Below are positions 23,748 to 33,300 of a stretch of DNA of 64,000 nucleotides, piece by piece. The notes beneath the pieces are model-generated. The model was not told where the DNA came from, searched no databases, and saw only the letters and a list, made by a program, of their open reading frames with translations. The stretch lies in assembly GCA_023453665.1 (NCBI GenBank), contig JAEXTA010000089.1, positions 70,860-134,859 on the forward strand. The letters are read 5' to 3'. The DNA is from Bacteroidota bacterium (GTDB taxonomy: Bacteria > Bacteroidota > Ignavibacteria > Ignavibacteriales > Ignavibacteriaceae). Each line of letters begins with the position of its first letter. Positions within the stretch are counted from its first letter, which is position 1. The translations under genes and the position numbers were made by a program.

Positions 23748-23781
23748 ATAAAAACGGGATAAGAATCTTTTATCCCGTTTT
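23748..23781 (-). terminator. Intrinsic terminator
   Basis: On the minus strand AAAACGGGATAA pairs with TTATCCCGTTTT and ends in a T run. It follows the stop of the propeller gene at 23805 by about 20 bases and would insulate the next sigma gene. Confidence 0.8.
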
Positions 23782-23804
23782 AATAATTAATTAATGTTAA
23801 ATGA

Positions 23805-25427
23805 TTATTTAACTAATATCATTTTTTTGGTTTCTATAAATGAGCCGGTTTGTAATTTGTAAAAATAAATCCCGCTTGATAAGCTTTCAGCATTAAATTC
23901 AACTTCATAATTTCCTGCTGCCAGATATTCATTTATAAGAGTTGCAACTTCATTTCCCAGTGCATCAAAAACTTTTAATGTTTGGTAACTGCCGACAGGT
24001 GATTTCCAACTCATTTTTGTACTTGGATTGAATGGATTCGGATAATTCTGTTCTAAAGTAAATGATGAAATAGAATTTCCTTCATCATCAACAGATGTTG
24101 GTGTTTGAACATATTTAATTATTACTATGTCATATCCGGTTGTTGAATTATTATCACTGGTGTTTCCAACGGCAACCACATTTTTATCCTGATCAACACC
24201 AATAGCCACAGGATTATCAGAACTGTTATTTGTTCCCCCGTTAAACATCTTTGCCCACTCAAACGAACCACTCGTATTATATTTAACAGTTACAATGTTT
24301 GAATTGCCATAAACCTGCCCGATTACATATACACTTGCTTCATTATCAATAGCGAGATTATATCCTGTATAACCGTCTGCGCCAATGCCGGTACCATCAT
24401 ACGGACCTACCCAAAGTTCATCTCCGGCAGGGCTGTATTTGATGGTGGTTATCTTATAAGTAAATGGTAACCCTGATGTACCTGTTGAACCAGTTATATA
24501 AACATTTCCAAGATTATCTTTGACGATAGCACGGGCCATGTCCCATCCAGTCGGTGAGTTATATAGCTTACTCCACATAACAGATCCGGTTGGATCAAAC
24601 TTAACAGTTGAATAATCAATAGTTGTGCTATTTGTTCCTGTTATTATAATGTTGCTGTTGTTATCAATAACCATGTCAATAACATTCTGATTCCCGATAC
24701 CCTGACCATATCTTGCGGCCCAGACAAAATCCAGATTTTGTTCATACTTCAAAACAACAAATGAAAGCGAATCATTGTCATTTACATATCCACCGACAAT
24801 AATTTTACCCGCACCATCGAGTCCGATTTTTCTTCCGCCTTCACTGTTAGAGTGATAGAAAGTCTGATTTAACAGAGCGCCTTCGGGACTGAATTTTACA
24901 AGGGAGATATTATTATAAGTGATTACATTGGTCGCGTACTCCCCAACGACATAAACATTCCCGGTTAAGTCTGTAACAATATCATATCCGCCATTGTATG
25001 CGCCACTGTATTCGAAAACATATGACCAGAGTTGTGTTCCGTTAGGACTGTATTTAATAACCAGCATATCATTACCACCACCGGAATAAATAGCAGTTTC
25101 CCCTGTTACATAAACATTACCGGAAGCATCAACATGAATTGCTCTCGTAAAAGCGCCGTTGTTATTAACAGCAACATAATTTTGTATCCACTGTTGCTCT
25201 CCCTGCGAATTGTACTTAACAGTTACAGATTGTATATCGACATTTGCATTTGTCTGTCTTTGTGAGCCGGTAACATATACATTACCTTCAGCGTCAACAT
25301 ACATATCATTTACGTTTTCGTTCCTGGTGCTATCAGAAGTAAATCTCTGCACCCATTGTTCCATTACTTGCGCTGTCGCTAATTGAAATAAACATAACAC
25401 AGCCCAAAAGGTAAATAAAGTTTTCAT
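23805..25427 (-). CDS. Secreted SBBP-type beta-propeller protein with T9SS sorting domain
   Basis: I use the second ATG (25427), because AAAGGA lies seven bases from it and only one base from the ATG at 25433. The 540-residue protein has a signal peptide ending LATAQ, then about nine propeller repeats GNVYVTGS....V.TVKYN..G...W...Y. The last ~85 residues are a T9SS sorting domain (NYPNPFNPSTKMSWKSP...TKKMILVK). It follows the second sigma/kinase pair by ~100 bases in the same direction, in the same relative position as the 549-residue protein after the first kinase. That repeated layout suggests these propeller proteins are the output of the modules. Confidence 0.87.
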   Translation of the reverse strand: MKTLFTFWAVLCLFQLATAQVMEQWVQRFTSDSTRNENVNDMYVDAEGNVYVTGSQRQTNANVDIQSVTVKYNSQGEQQWIQNYVAVNNNGAFTRAIHVDASGNVYVTGETAIYSGGGNDMLVIKYSPNGTQLWSYVFEYSGAYNGGYDIVTDLTGNVYVVGEYATNVITYNNISLVKFSPEGALLNQTFYHSNSEGGRKIGLDGAGKIIVGGYVNDNDSLSFVVLKYEQNLDFVWAARYGQGIGNQNVIDMVIDNNSNIIITGTNSTTIDYSTVKFDPTGSVMWSKLYNSPTGWDMARAIVKDNLGNVYITGSTGTSGLPFTYKITTIKYSPAGDELWVGPYDGTGIGADGYTGYNLAIDNEASVYVIGQVYGNSNIVTVKYNTSGSFEWAKMFNGGTNNSSDNPVAIGVDQDKNVVAVGNTSDNNSTTGYDIVIIKYVQTPTSVDDEGNSISSFTLEQNYPNPFNPSTKMSWKSPVGSYQTLKVFDALGNEVATLINEYLAAGNYEVEFNAESLSSGIYFYKLQTGSFIETKKMILVK

Positions 25428-25529
25428 ATTCATTTCCTTTAATAAGTTTTTAATTAATCAGATCCCCGGATTCAGGATCACATGCGTAATACTGTGCTCA
25501 TTTGGCTCATGTATGAACCGGGATTTATT

Positions 25530-28115
25530 TCAGGAAGGATTCGTGATGTGGTTTAATTTTTCTGCTTTTTCTTTTTGATATGTTGACTCATAAACTTTAA
25601 TAAGAAATTCTCTGAACCGAACAGCACTTATATTGTCTGCCCCTCTTTGTTTTACAACCTGCTCATAACCATATAACAATAATTTTTCTGCTTCGGAATA
25701 TCTTTTAAGATAGTAGGATGCGATACCTAATTCACCAGAAGCCGTTATTATATTCGGATGGTCTTCGGGATAATTTTTTGATTGAATTACCAAAGCATTG
25801 CGTAAATATTTTTCTGCGGATACATATTCTTTTTTCTCGAGCAGAACTTTTCCATACCAGTAATTAGTCATTCCCACCCAGATATGATCCGGATTAAGTG
25901 ATGTTTTGAAATTCTCCAGCGCTTTTGAAACATGCTCATAAGATTCTTCAAACTTTCCAGCACGAAACAGAAATCCGCCTAAATTCATATAGGCAAGCCC
26001 GACCAGTGAATGTTTATCGCCATAGTGATTTATTTTTAATTCAAGTGATTTTTTAAAATACCACTCCGCTTTTTCATTATCGTTTTTATCAATATAAATG
26101 TATCCAAGGTTATTATAATTTGATGAGGCTTCGGGACTGTTTTCACCGAAAAGTTCAATATTCATTTTGAGCGAACGTAAGAAATATTTTTCCGCTTGGT
26201 CAATTTCTTTTAACTCGTGTAATGTAATTGCAAGATTATTAACAGTGCTTGCAACATCCCTGTCTTTCTCACCAAAATTTTTTTCAAAAATTTCTAATGC
26301 ATCCTGGTGATATTTTTTTGCGGTTTCGTATTCTGCATAATCATTTTTAAGAATTCCATAATCATTTAATGCGCTTGCAAGATCTCTGGGAGGTGCGTCT
26401 TTATTCTTTCTAAATATCGAAATACTTTTTTGATAAAGTGAGTCGGCTGTTTTAAGATCAGCAATCCAGTGATAGTAAAATGCAATATCATAAATACTTG
26501 CCGCTGCCTGATTGCTTTCATCACCATAAACTTTTTTATTCAGTTGTAAGGCTCTGTCAAGATGCGGTTTCGCCTGATCAAACTCTCCTAAATTAGTAAG
26601 TGTTCTGCCTATTGTTTTTCTGATCGCGGCTTCAATTTCCGGCTGACCTTCAAATCTTTTTCCAACATCATCTGCTGCTTTTTTCAGAACGTCATATACT
26701 TTTACATCTTTTCCTATTTCAGTCGGATCAACAGATGAAAGCATATCCTGTAAAAATTTATTTACAGTTTCAACTTTGATTGCTTCCGTCCGTGCTTTGT
26801 CTCTTTCCATTGCGGCTATATTTGCCTGCCATATGATTGCAATAAGACTGACAATCATAAACAATAAGAATGTTGCGGAAACAACCACGCCCTTTTTGTG
26901 TCTTTGAACAAATTTTGAAATCCTGTAACCGGCAGTATCTTTTTGTGCAATAACCGGTAAGCCCACAAGGTGTCTTCTGATATCTTCGGAAAACTGTTCA
27001 ACAGAAACATATCTTCTTGCAGGATCTTTGTGCATCGCTTTAAGAACTATGTTATCAAGATCTCCCCTGAGTTTATGAAAAAGTTTTTGACGTTTATCCT
27101 CTTGTTTGTTTTCATTATCCGATGCTGATTGGTTATTGCTATCACTTTCAGCAAGTTTTGAAATTGTTTTTCGAAATCGATCACTGGGTTTAATTATGTT
27201 TTCTTCTGTAATTATTTTGCTTATTGCGGATGGCGAGTTGTTTGTGATTTTGTACGGCTGTTCTTCCGTAAGAATCTGGTACAGCATTACACCGAGTGAA
27301 TAGATATCGCTTGTAGTTGTTATCTGCTCGCCTTTGATTTGTTCAGGACTTGCATACTCCGGTGTAAGGTGCCACATACCCGTACGCGTAAGTCCTTCTT
27401 CATTTTCCAGGATGTTTTCATCAAGCAGTTTGGCAATTCCAAAATCTAAAAGCTTGGGGTGACCGTCATTTGTGACTAAAATATTTCCTGGTTTAATATC
27501 CCTGTGGACGACAAGATTCTGATGCGCATATTGAACAGCGCTGCAAACATCTCTGAATAATTTTAATTTCTGATTAATGTTCAAATTATTCTGGACGCAG
27601 TATTCAGTAATAGGAATGCCGTCTATAAATTCCATTACAAGATAAGGAAGTCCTTCATCGGTCTGTCCACCGTCAAGCAGTTTAGCTATGAAAGGATACT
27701 GAAGACTTGCAAGTGTTTGTCTCTCAATTAAAAATCTTTTAAGGTGATAATCAGAATTCAGACCATGTTTTAAAATCTTTATTGCAACTTTTTGTTTGAA
27801 GTTTTTATCATTTCTTTGTCCTGAATACACAATACCCATTCCACCGTAACCGGCTTTGCCTTCAATTATAAAGCTTCCTATCTGTTTGCCAATGTAAGGG
27901 TCTGTTATAGAATTTCTTTTTTCATTAATGCCCGAAACCTGCTGTTCAATAAAGTCTTCCGTATTTTCGAGTGAATTGATAAGCGAGATGATTTCTTTTT
28001 TTAATTCTGAATCATTCCCGCATTTTAAATCTAGAAAACTTTCTCGCTCACTCTGCGGAAGCAGCAATGTTTCGTCAAACAATTGGCGGATTAGTAATAA
28101 TCGTTCTTTATTCAA
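25530..28115 (-). CDS. Membrane Ser/Thr protein kinase with TPR sensor domain
   Basis: The 861-residue protein is a paralogue of the kinase at 16769. The kinase domain (about 75-380) shows AGYGGMGIVYSGQR, VAIKIL, VVHRDIKPGNILV, LLDFGIAKLL and TPEYASPEQIKGEQIT..SDIYSLG. A low-complexity Ser/Asn/Gln/Glu insert (about 325-350) sits before the final kinase helices. One membrane segment lies at about 405-427 (VVVSATFLLFMIVSLIAIIW), then TPR-like repeats with NNLGYIYIDKNDNEKAEWYFKKSLEL. The start codon is TTG with no ribosome site that I can see. The gene begins 15 bases after the sigma stop, so sigma and kinase are co-transcribed. That pairing makes the sigma factor the obvious candidate substrate. 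Confidence 0.93.
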   Translation of the reverse strand: MNKERLLLIRQLFDETLLLPQSERESFLDLKCGNDSELKKEIISLINSLENTEDFIEQQVSGINEKRNSITDPYIGKQIGSFIIEGKAGYGGMGIVYSGQRNDKNFKQKVAIKILKHGLNSDYHLKRFLIERQTLASLQYPFIAKLLDGGQTDEGLPYLVMEFIDGIPITEYCVQNNLNINQKLKLFRDVCSAVQYAHQNLVVHRDIKPGNILVTNDGHPKLLDFGIAKLLDENILENEEGLTRTGMWHLTPEYASPEQIKGEQITTTSDIYSLGVMLYQILTEEQPYKITNNSPSAISKIITEENIIKPSDRFRKTISKLAESDSNNQSASDNENKQEDKRQKLFHKLRGDLDNIVLKAMHKDPARRYVSVEQFSEDIRRHLVGLPVIAQKDTAGYRISKFVQRHKKGVVVSATFLLFMIVSLIAIIWQANIAAMERDKARTEAIKVETVNKFLQDMLSSVDPTEIGKDVKVYDVLKKAADDVGKRFEGQPEIEAAIRKTIGRTLTNLGEFDQAKPHLDRALQLNKKVYGDESNQAAASIYDIAFYYHWIADLKTADSLYQKSISIFRKNKDAPPRDLASALNDYGILKNDYAEYETAKKYHQDALEIFEKNFGEKDRDVASTVNNLAITLHELKEIDQAEKYFLRSLKMNIELFGENSPEASSNYNNLGYIYIDKNDNEKAEWYFKKSLELKINHYGDKHSLVGLAYMNLGGFLFRAGKFEESYEHVSKALENFKTSLNPDHIWVGMTNYWYGKVLLEKKEYVSAEKYLRNALVIQSKNYPEDHPNIITASGELGIASYYLKRYSEAEKLLLYGYEQVVKQRGADNISAVRFREFLIKVYESTYQKEKAEKLNHITNPS

Positions 28116-28130
28116 TTGATAATAGAGGTT

Positions 28131-28772
28131 TTAGTTAGATTGTATTTCGCGGTAGAGCCATGCTTTGGCAAAGTTCCAGTCACGCTTAGCTGTTGCGGGT
28201 GAAATATTCAGAACTTCCGCGGCTTCTTCGATTGTTAAACCGGAGAAATATCTCAGCTCAATAATTTTACAGGAACGTTCTTCAACCTGTTCAAGTTTTT
28301 TCATCGCGTCATCAAGCGCCAGTAGTTGTTCATCGCTTTTATCAGATAAATTAAACACATCATCAAGAGAGAGATTTTCTTTTCCCTCGCCTCTTTTAAG
28401 TGATTTTCTTTTGCGTGCATGATCAACAAGAATATTTCTCATAGAATTTGCTGCTATACCAAAAAAGTGAGCGCGGCTTTGCCATGCGATATTCTGATCA
28501 CCAACTAATTTGATATAAGCTTCGTGAACCAATTCAGTAGTCTGAAGTGTATGATTTCTGTATTCATCACGTAAATACTTTGAAGAGATTTTTTTTAATT
28601 CGCTGTAAACATGAGGAAGTAGTTCGTCCACCGCCCCTTTTCTTCCCTTAACACAATCCTCCAGGAGTATTGTAATATTTTGAGGTGTTAATTCAGACAA
28701 GATATTTTTTAGCTTTCTTATTAGATACTTTGATGCTGAAAGTAAATTAGTCTTTTGATTGTTGTTTGTCAA
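28131..28772 (-). CDS. ECF-type sigma factor (Sig-70_X6/TIGR02999-like)
   Basis: The core is the same as in the factor at 23065: ELKKISSKYLRDEYRNHTLQTTELVHEAYIKLVG, FFGIAANSMRNILVDHARKRKSLKRGEG and a region 4 SCKIIELRYFSGLTIEEAAEVLNISPATAKRDW. Residues 77-80 are QTTE in place of the acidic region 2.2 motif. With the TTG at 28772 the protein is 213 residues and has a 24-residue N-terminal extension not in the paralogue. A TTG at 28700 would give a length like the paralogue's; neither has a convincing ribosome site, so the start is open. The gene heads the second module and is followed at once by the kinase. Confidence 0.92.
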   Translation of the reverse strand: MTNNNQKTNLLSASKYLIRKLKNILSELTPQNITILLEDCVKGRKGAVDELLPHVYSELKKISSKYLRDEYRNHTLQTTELVHEAYIKLVGDQNIAWQSRAHFFGIAANSMRNILVDHARKRKSLKRGEGKENLSLDDVFNLSDKSDEQLLALDDAMKKLEQVEERSCKIIELRYFSGLTIEEAAEVLNISPATAKRDWNFAKAWLYREIQSN

Positions 28773-29022
28773 TAATCACCCGGGCGCAAATATGTTTGTG
28801 GAATTCTGCCCGCCGGAATAATTAAAACTTTTAACAGCAGACATAATTGAATTTGAATTTTATTGTTGCAATATTTTATACACACATATCTTTCATCCGT
28901 ATAACAATGGTTAATTCTGTTTGCAGAATATAACCTAGTTAAAGGATTGCCTTATCAGACAATGTTAAATGGGGATGTTTCTGAATCATTCAATTCTTTT
29001 AATATAATCTTTGGAGGAAACT

Positions 29023-29295
29023 ATGCTGCTTCACAAAAGAGCATTCGGACTTGCAACGGGTCTTCTTGCGGGTTTATCAATCCTGTTAGGTACGTGGGCA
29101 TTATTACTTCAAATAACTCCTGAGAATGTTGAATCCAGAATTTCATGGATACTTCTGGGTTATAACTACACCTGGGGCGGAGCTGTGTATGGATTTTTAT
29201 GGTTGTTTGTTTTGGGATTTATTGCCGGTGTTATTTTTGCGTGGATATATAATACGTTCAGCAGAATAATTTACAAATCGAAAAGTAATAATTAG
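29023..29295 (+). CDS. Small two-helix membrane protein
   Basis: The ATG at 29023 has a strong GGAGG site eight bases upstream. The 90-residue product has hydrophobic segments at about 8-29 (GLATGLLAGLSILLGTWALLL) and 52-80 (WGGAVYGFLWLFVLGFIAGVIFAWIY), and a basic tail KSKSNN. G.A.GL..G......W...G.Y....G...G...GF..G is seen in small bacteroidetal membrane proteins of no known function. It is alone on the plus strand between the sigma gene and the metallopeptidase. A GTAGAGACG hairpin lies 40 bases downstream and may end its transcript. Confidence 0.78.
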   Translation: MLLHKRAFGLATGLLAGLSILLGTWALLLQITPENVESRISWILLGYNYTWGGAVYGFLWLFVLGFIAGVIFAWIYNTFSRIIYKSKSNN

Positions 29296-29334
29296 TTCTC
29301 ACCCGAATGAATAATAGAGGGTATCAATAATCTT

Positions 29335-29361
29335 GTAGAGACGGGACAGTTCCGTCTCTAC
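29335..29361. repeat. Intergenic GTAGAGACGG hairpin element
   Basis: GTAGAGACGG (29335-29344) and CCGTCTCTAC (29352-29361) are perfect ten-base arms around a seven-base loop. This free-standing copy lies between convergent genes. Confidence 0.8.
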
Positions 29362-30194
29362 AAATTATTTGTATTAAATGTGTTTCCCTGGTTTATATCT
29401 CCGGTTGTAAAACCTTTATAGAACCATTTCTTTCTTTGCTCAGATGTCCCATGTGTAAAAGATTCAGGAACAACATAACCCTGCGAGCTTTTTTGAATGC
29501 GATCATCGCCGACAGCACTTGCAGCGTTCAATGCTTCTTCAAGATCACCTTCATCAAGCAGATCTAGTCTTTCTGTGTAATGAGCCCAAACTCCTGCATA
29601 AAAATCAGCCTGAAGTTCAAGCCGTACAGAATACTTGTTATACTCTTGTTCACTAACCCTTGAACGAAGCTGGTTCATTTTATCCATTGTTCCGGTTAAG
29701 TTCTGTATATGATGTCCAACTTCATGAGCAATTACATACGCCATTGCAAAATCACCAGGCGCTTTAAATTTCTGCTGAAGCTCATTATAAAAACTTAAGT
29801 CAATATAAAGTTTTTCGTCCGCCGGACAGTAAAACGGACCCGTTGATGAACCTGCAACTCCGCAGGCGGATTCTACTTTTCCGCTGTATAAAACCAAAAT
29901 TGGTTTTCTGTATGTTTCACCTTGTTCACTGAAAATTTTATCCCATACATTTTCAGTTTCTGCAAGAACAACAGAAACAAATTGAGCAAGTTCTTTATCC
30001 TCGGCGCTTTCTGTGTAGTTTGAGCTTCCTGTATCAGAAGAAACATTTTGAAGAATTGAAGTTGGATCACCGCCTAGCAGAAGTACAACAATAACAATTG
30101 CAATTGTGCCTATTCCTCCGCCTACCATACCTTTGGGAGATAATCCTCTTCTATCTTCAACGTTTGAACTTTGTCTTCTTCCCTGCCAGCGCAT
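29358..30194 (-). CDS. Neutral zinc metallopeptidase (YpfJ family)
   Basis: The 278-residue protein matches the YpfJ/zinc metallopeptidase family throughout: MRWQGRR.S.NVEDRRG at the N terminus, one membrane segment at about 23-43 (MVGGGIGTIAIVIVVLLLGG), CGVAGSSTGPFYCPADEKLYIDLSF, the HEVGHHIQ zinc motif (His157, Glu158, His161), LELQADFYAGVWA with the probable third ligand, and AVGDDRIQKSSQGYVVPESFTHGTSEQR near the end. It is anchored to the inner membrane with the catalytic part outside. Substrate is unknown in the family. Both the start and length are standard. It is a single gene, and its stop overlaps the palindrome at 29335. Confidence 0.94.
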   Translation of the reverse strand: MRWQGRRQSSNVEDRRGLSPKGMVGGGIGTIAIVIVVLLLGGDPTSILQNVSSDTGSSNYTESAEDKELAQFVSVVLAETENVWDKIFSEQGETYRKPILVLYSGKVESACGVAGSSTGPFYCPADEKLYIDLSFYNELQQKFKAPGDFAMAYVIAHEVGHHIQNLTGTMDKMNQLRSRVSEQEYNKYSVRLELQADFYAGVWAHYTERLDLLDEGDLEEALNAASAVGDDRIQKSSQGYVVPESFTHGTSEQRKKWFYKGFTTGDINQGNTFNTNNL

Positions 30195-30303
30195 ATTATT
30201 TCCTTTCGTTTATTAAAAGAAATTATCCGGGTGAAAAAATCGAACCGCTTTAATTTAGTTAATAGACAATTAAACTAAAATTTTATGAGCTGATTTGTTA
30301 CAA

Positions 30304-30335
30304 ATAAAAAGCGGACATTAAATTATGTCCGCTTT
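30304..30335 (-). terminator. Intrinsic terminator of the large secreted protein gene
   Basis: On the minus strand AAAGCGGACAT pairs with ATGTCCGCTTT and continues into a T run. It is 47 bases after the stop at 30382. Confidence 0.8.
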
Positions 30336-30381
30336 AACAAGAAGATGAATTTAATACAGTTAACTCTTCAAAACATAATTT

Positions 30382-33300
30382 CTATTTTATCAGAATCATC
30401 TTCTTAGTTTCAACGAAACTTCCAGCCTGCAGTTTATAGAAATAAATTCCACTTGCTAAACCGGAAGCATTAAAACTGACCATGTAAACTCCTCTGTCTT
30501 TTTCTTCATTAACGAGCGTTGCAACTTCATTGCCGAGTATATCATAAACCTTCATTGTTACATTGCTTCTTTGCGGAATTGAAAACTGAATTGTTGTTAC
30601 AGGATTGAAAGGATTGGGATAATTTTGTGCAAGGTGGAAGTTGTCTGGTGAAAGCAGAGAACCTCCATCTTTAATTCCCGTTATTTCATTTTTGAGTGAG
30701 AGTGTATCGTCAGTTGTTCCGTCATTGCCGATATCGACTAATATCTTAACAGGCTGGTTTTGAAGATCATTCCAGTCGGGGACAATCTGATGAGAAGAGT
30801 TTTCTGCAAGATTAATATTACTATTACTGAACTTATAATTACCCAACGAAGATACATATCTGATTTCAAGTTCATAATTTTTCTCATCACCATGATTTTT
30901 TAGCAGAATATTTTCACGGTTCAGTTCACTTAAATTTATTGAATCATTCTGCACAGCCTCTAAATCTTTAACAACAAAAACTCTTTCGCTGCTGAATGAG
31001 TCGAGTATCACCTGAAGATTTAAATTCTTTTCTGAAACATCAGGAGAGAACAACGTGAGATTATTGTTTAATGTTATCTGATCAGTCTGATTTAATTCAG
31101 CATCCTCTCTTGAGTAAATATAGATTGTTGAATCTTTTATAAATGAAATAAAGGCGGAAGACGAATCAAAATGACTGAGATTAAGTTTATAAGATTCATT
31201 TGGAACGAAATAGCTTATCGGCGGATGATCCCTGCCAATTTTGGGTATTACAGGAATTGCACCGGGTATTGAATTAAAGCTAACACCGCTGCTGTATCCA
31301 ATTGAATCTCCCAATGAATTTACGATACTGATATTATTAGATATATCACTTCCTATTAAAGTTGTCCCCTCAAAAAAGGGTGATCCAGAAGGTGCAGTAA
31401 GTTTTCCCAGAACAGGCGAAGTAAAATATTTTACAGCCGGAATCTCTAAATAAAACCTGTTATTTCCTGTAGGCCAGTTTAATCCAAGATATTCATCCCA
31501 GGTATTATTTAATGAATCAATTTCTAAAAATGCATTATCATTTCCGGGATTGTTGCTGTCATAAACATATATTTGAAAAAGATTTCCAAAACGCTCCAGT
31601 TTATATGGAACTACTGTATGCCCGCCGCTTCCGCCAACATTGAAGAAGCTAATAGCTTTCACTGAGTCCGGAGTTTCCATTTTAAAAAGATCTTTTAGTT
31701 CCTGTAGTGTTTGACGAGGAGTTTTATTTCGGCTTGCAAGATAGTTCTCAACATCTGCTTGTCCATACTGATGCGTAAAATATCCGTTTATTGCTTTTCG
31801 GGAAGTTGTGTTAATAAATAAATCATAAAGATTAGTGAAGTTTGGAATACCGGGATGTCTTGATAAAAACTCATCCTTAAAAGCAAACGCAAGTAAACTG
31901 GACGTAGCAAATCCATAACAGGAGCCACCCCAGACATCTTTAATATTTCTCCATTTTATTGCTGCACTGCTTTTTGGTATTCCTTCATTAATCCAGTAAG
32001 TCTGGTTTACACCAAACTGCTCAACGAATAATTGCCAGTCGGGAAAATCCTTCGACACCGCAGACATAGGTGGATTTACAAAATATGATGGATATGGGTT
32101 TCCGGTAATGTTATCAATTCCTGAATAATCAAACTGGCTCCACCATACATTCGGCCAGATATCTGTAGTATCATTTTGCATTTGCCACCCATCTTCTGAT
32201 GGTAAAAATGCTTCATAAGTTGAATCACTTTTTATTCTTGTAATTACATACGGTTTAATTCTGAATACACCGCTTTTTACATTAATACTTGTATCGTTTG
32301 CATCTTGAATTTTTATTATACATTTACGCGAAAGAATTGTATCAGGAATTTCCCAGATATATTTCCCTGAATCGGTAAAATAATTTTCAACAATTGGAGT
32401 GAATTCTCCGCTGCCATTATCATAATTAATACTTAGATAAATATTTACTGAATCTACACCCGCCCATTTAATCGTATCGGTTTCACCGGCAATGAATAAA
32501 TTACCAGCCGAAGGTTTTATAAAAGATAGCGAAGAAGTAATATTAATTGGTCCAAGTATTTCTTCAGCACCCGGTGCAGTAATTCTAATGTATGCACTAT
32601 CTGTATTTATATTTGGTATGTTCCAGGAATACCAACCATGACCTGTATGCTCACCATTTAAATGCATAACAGGCGCATTGTCAATAAACATAAAGGAGCT
32701 TCCATCAGCACTCCACTCCAGAGTTACATCTCCGTTTATACCCGAAGCACTCCAATGGATTTCAAGTTGATTTCCACCCTGAACAGAGTATTGATATATT
32801 TTACCGGCTATACCTATGGTACAATCATTAGTAGTACGCAGAACACGTGTAAAAGATCCTTCATAACCAGCAATAGCAAAGCCGTCATTACTTATAAGAG
32901 TAACCGTTCCATCTGATCCATCGGGGAGAAGATCATCGAATATCACGGGGATAAGGTTAGGATGAAGTCCGCTTTGAATAAGAATATCATAAAAATTTGT
33001 AACAGAACTTCCCGACCACCAAACATATTTGGTTGTATATCCCGGGGGGCGACGCTGATATGCAAGGATTGACCCATTATCCGTTACAAATAAACCTTCG
33101 TCATCCGGATCACTTCCGGGCATTATTTCCACGCTGCCATTTGACCAACGGAATGCGAATACATCATTCTGGGAGTCCCAGAAATATCCTGTGGTATATA
33201 AACCATTACCTGATATATCATTAATTCTGACTGTTACATTCTCAAATCCCTCCATTGATTCCCAAACGCCCGAAGATGCTTTCCAGATAACCGGTTGATT

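Noticed and set aside
25434..25529. Imperfect dyad (CCGGATTCA...TGAACCGG) between propeller and kinase genes
   Set aside because: Arms are broken and 40 bases apart with no T-tract, too weak to call a terminator or operator.
29011..29022. TTG start for the small membrane protein
   Set aside because: It would place the GGAGG site inside the coding region; the ATG at 29023 is spaced correctly.
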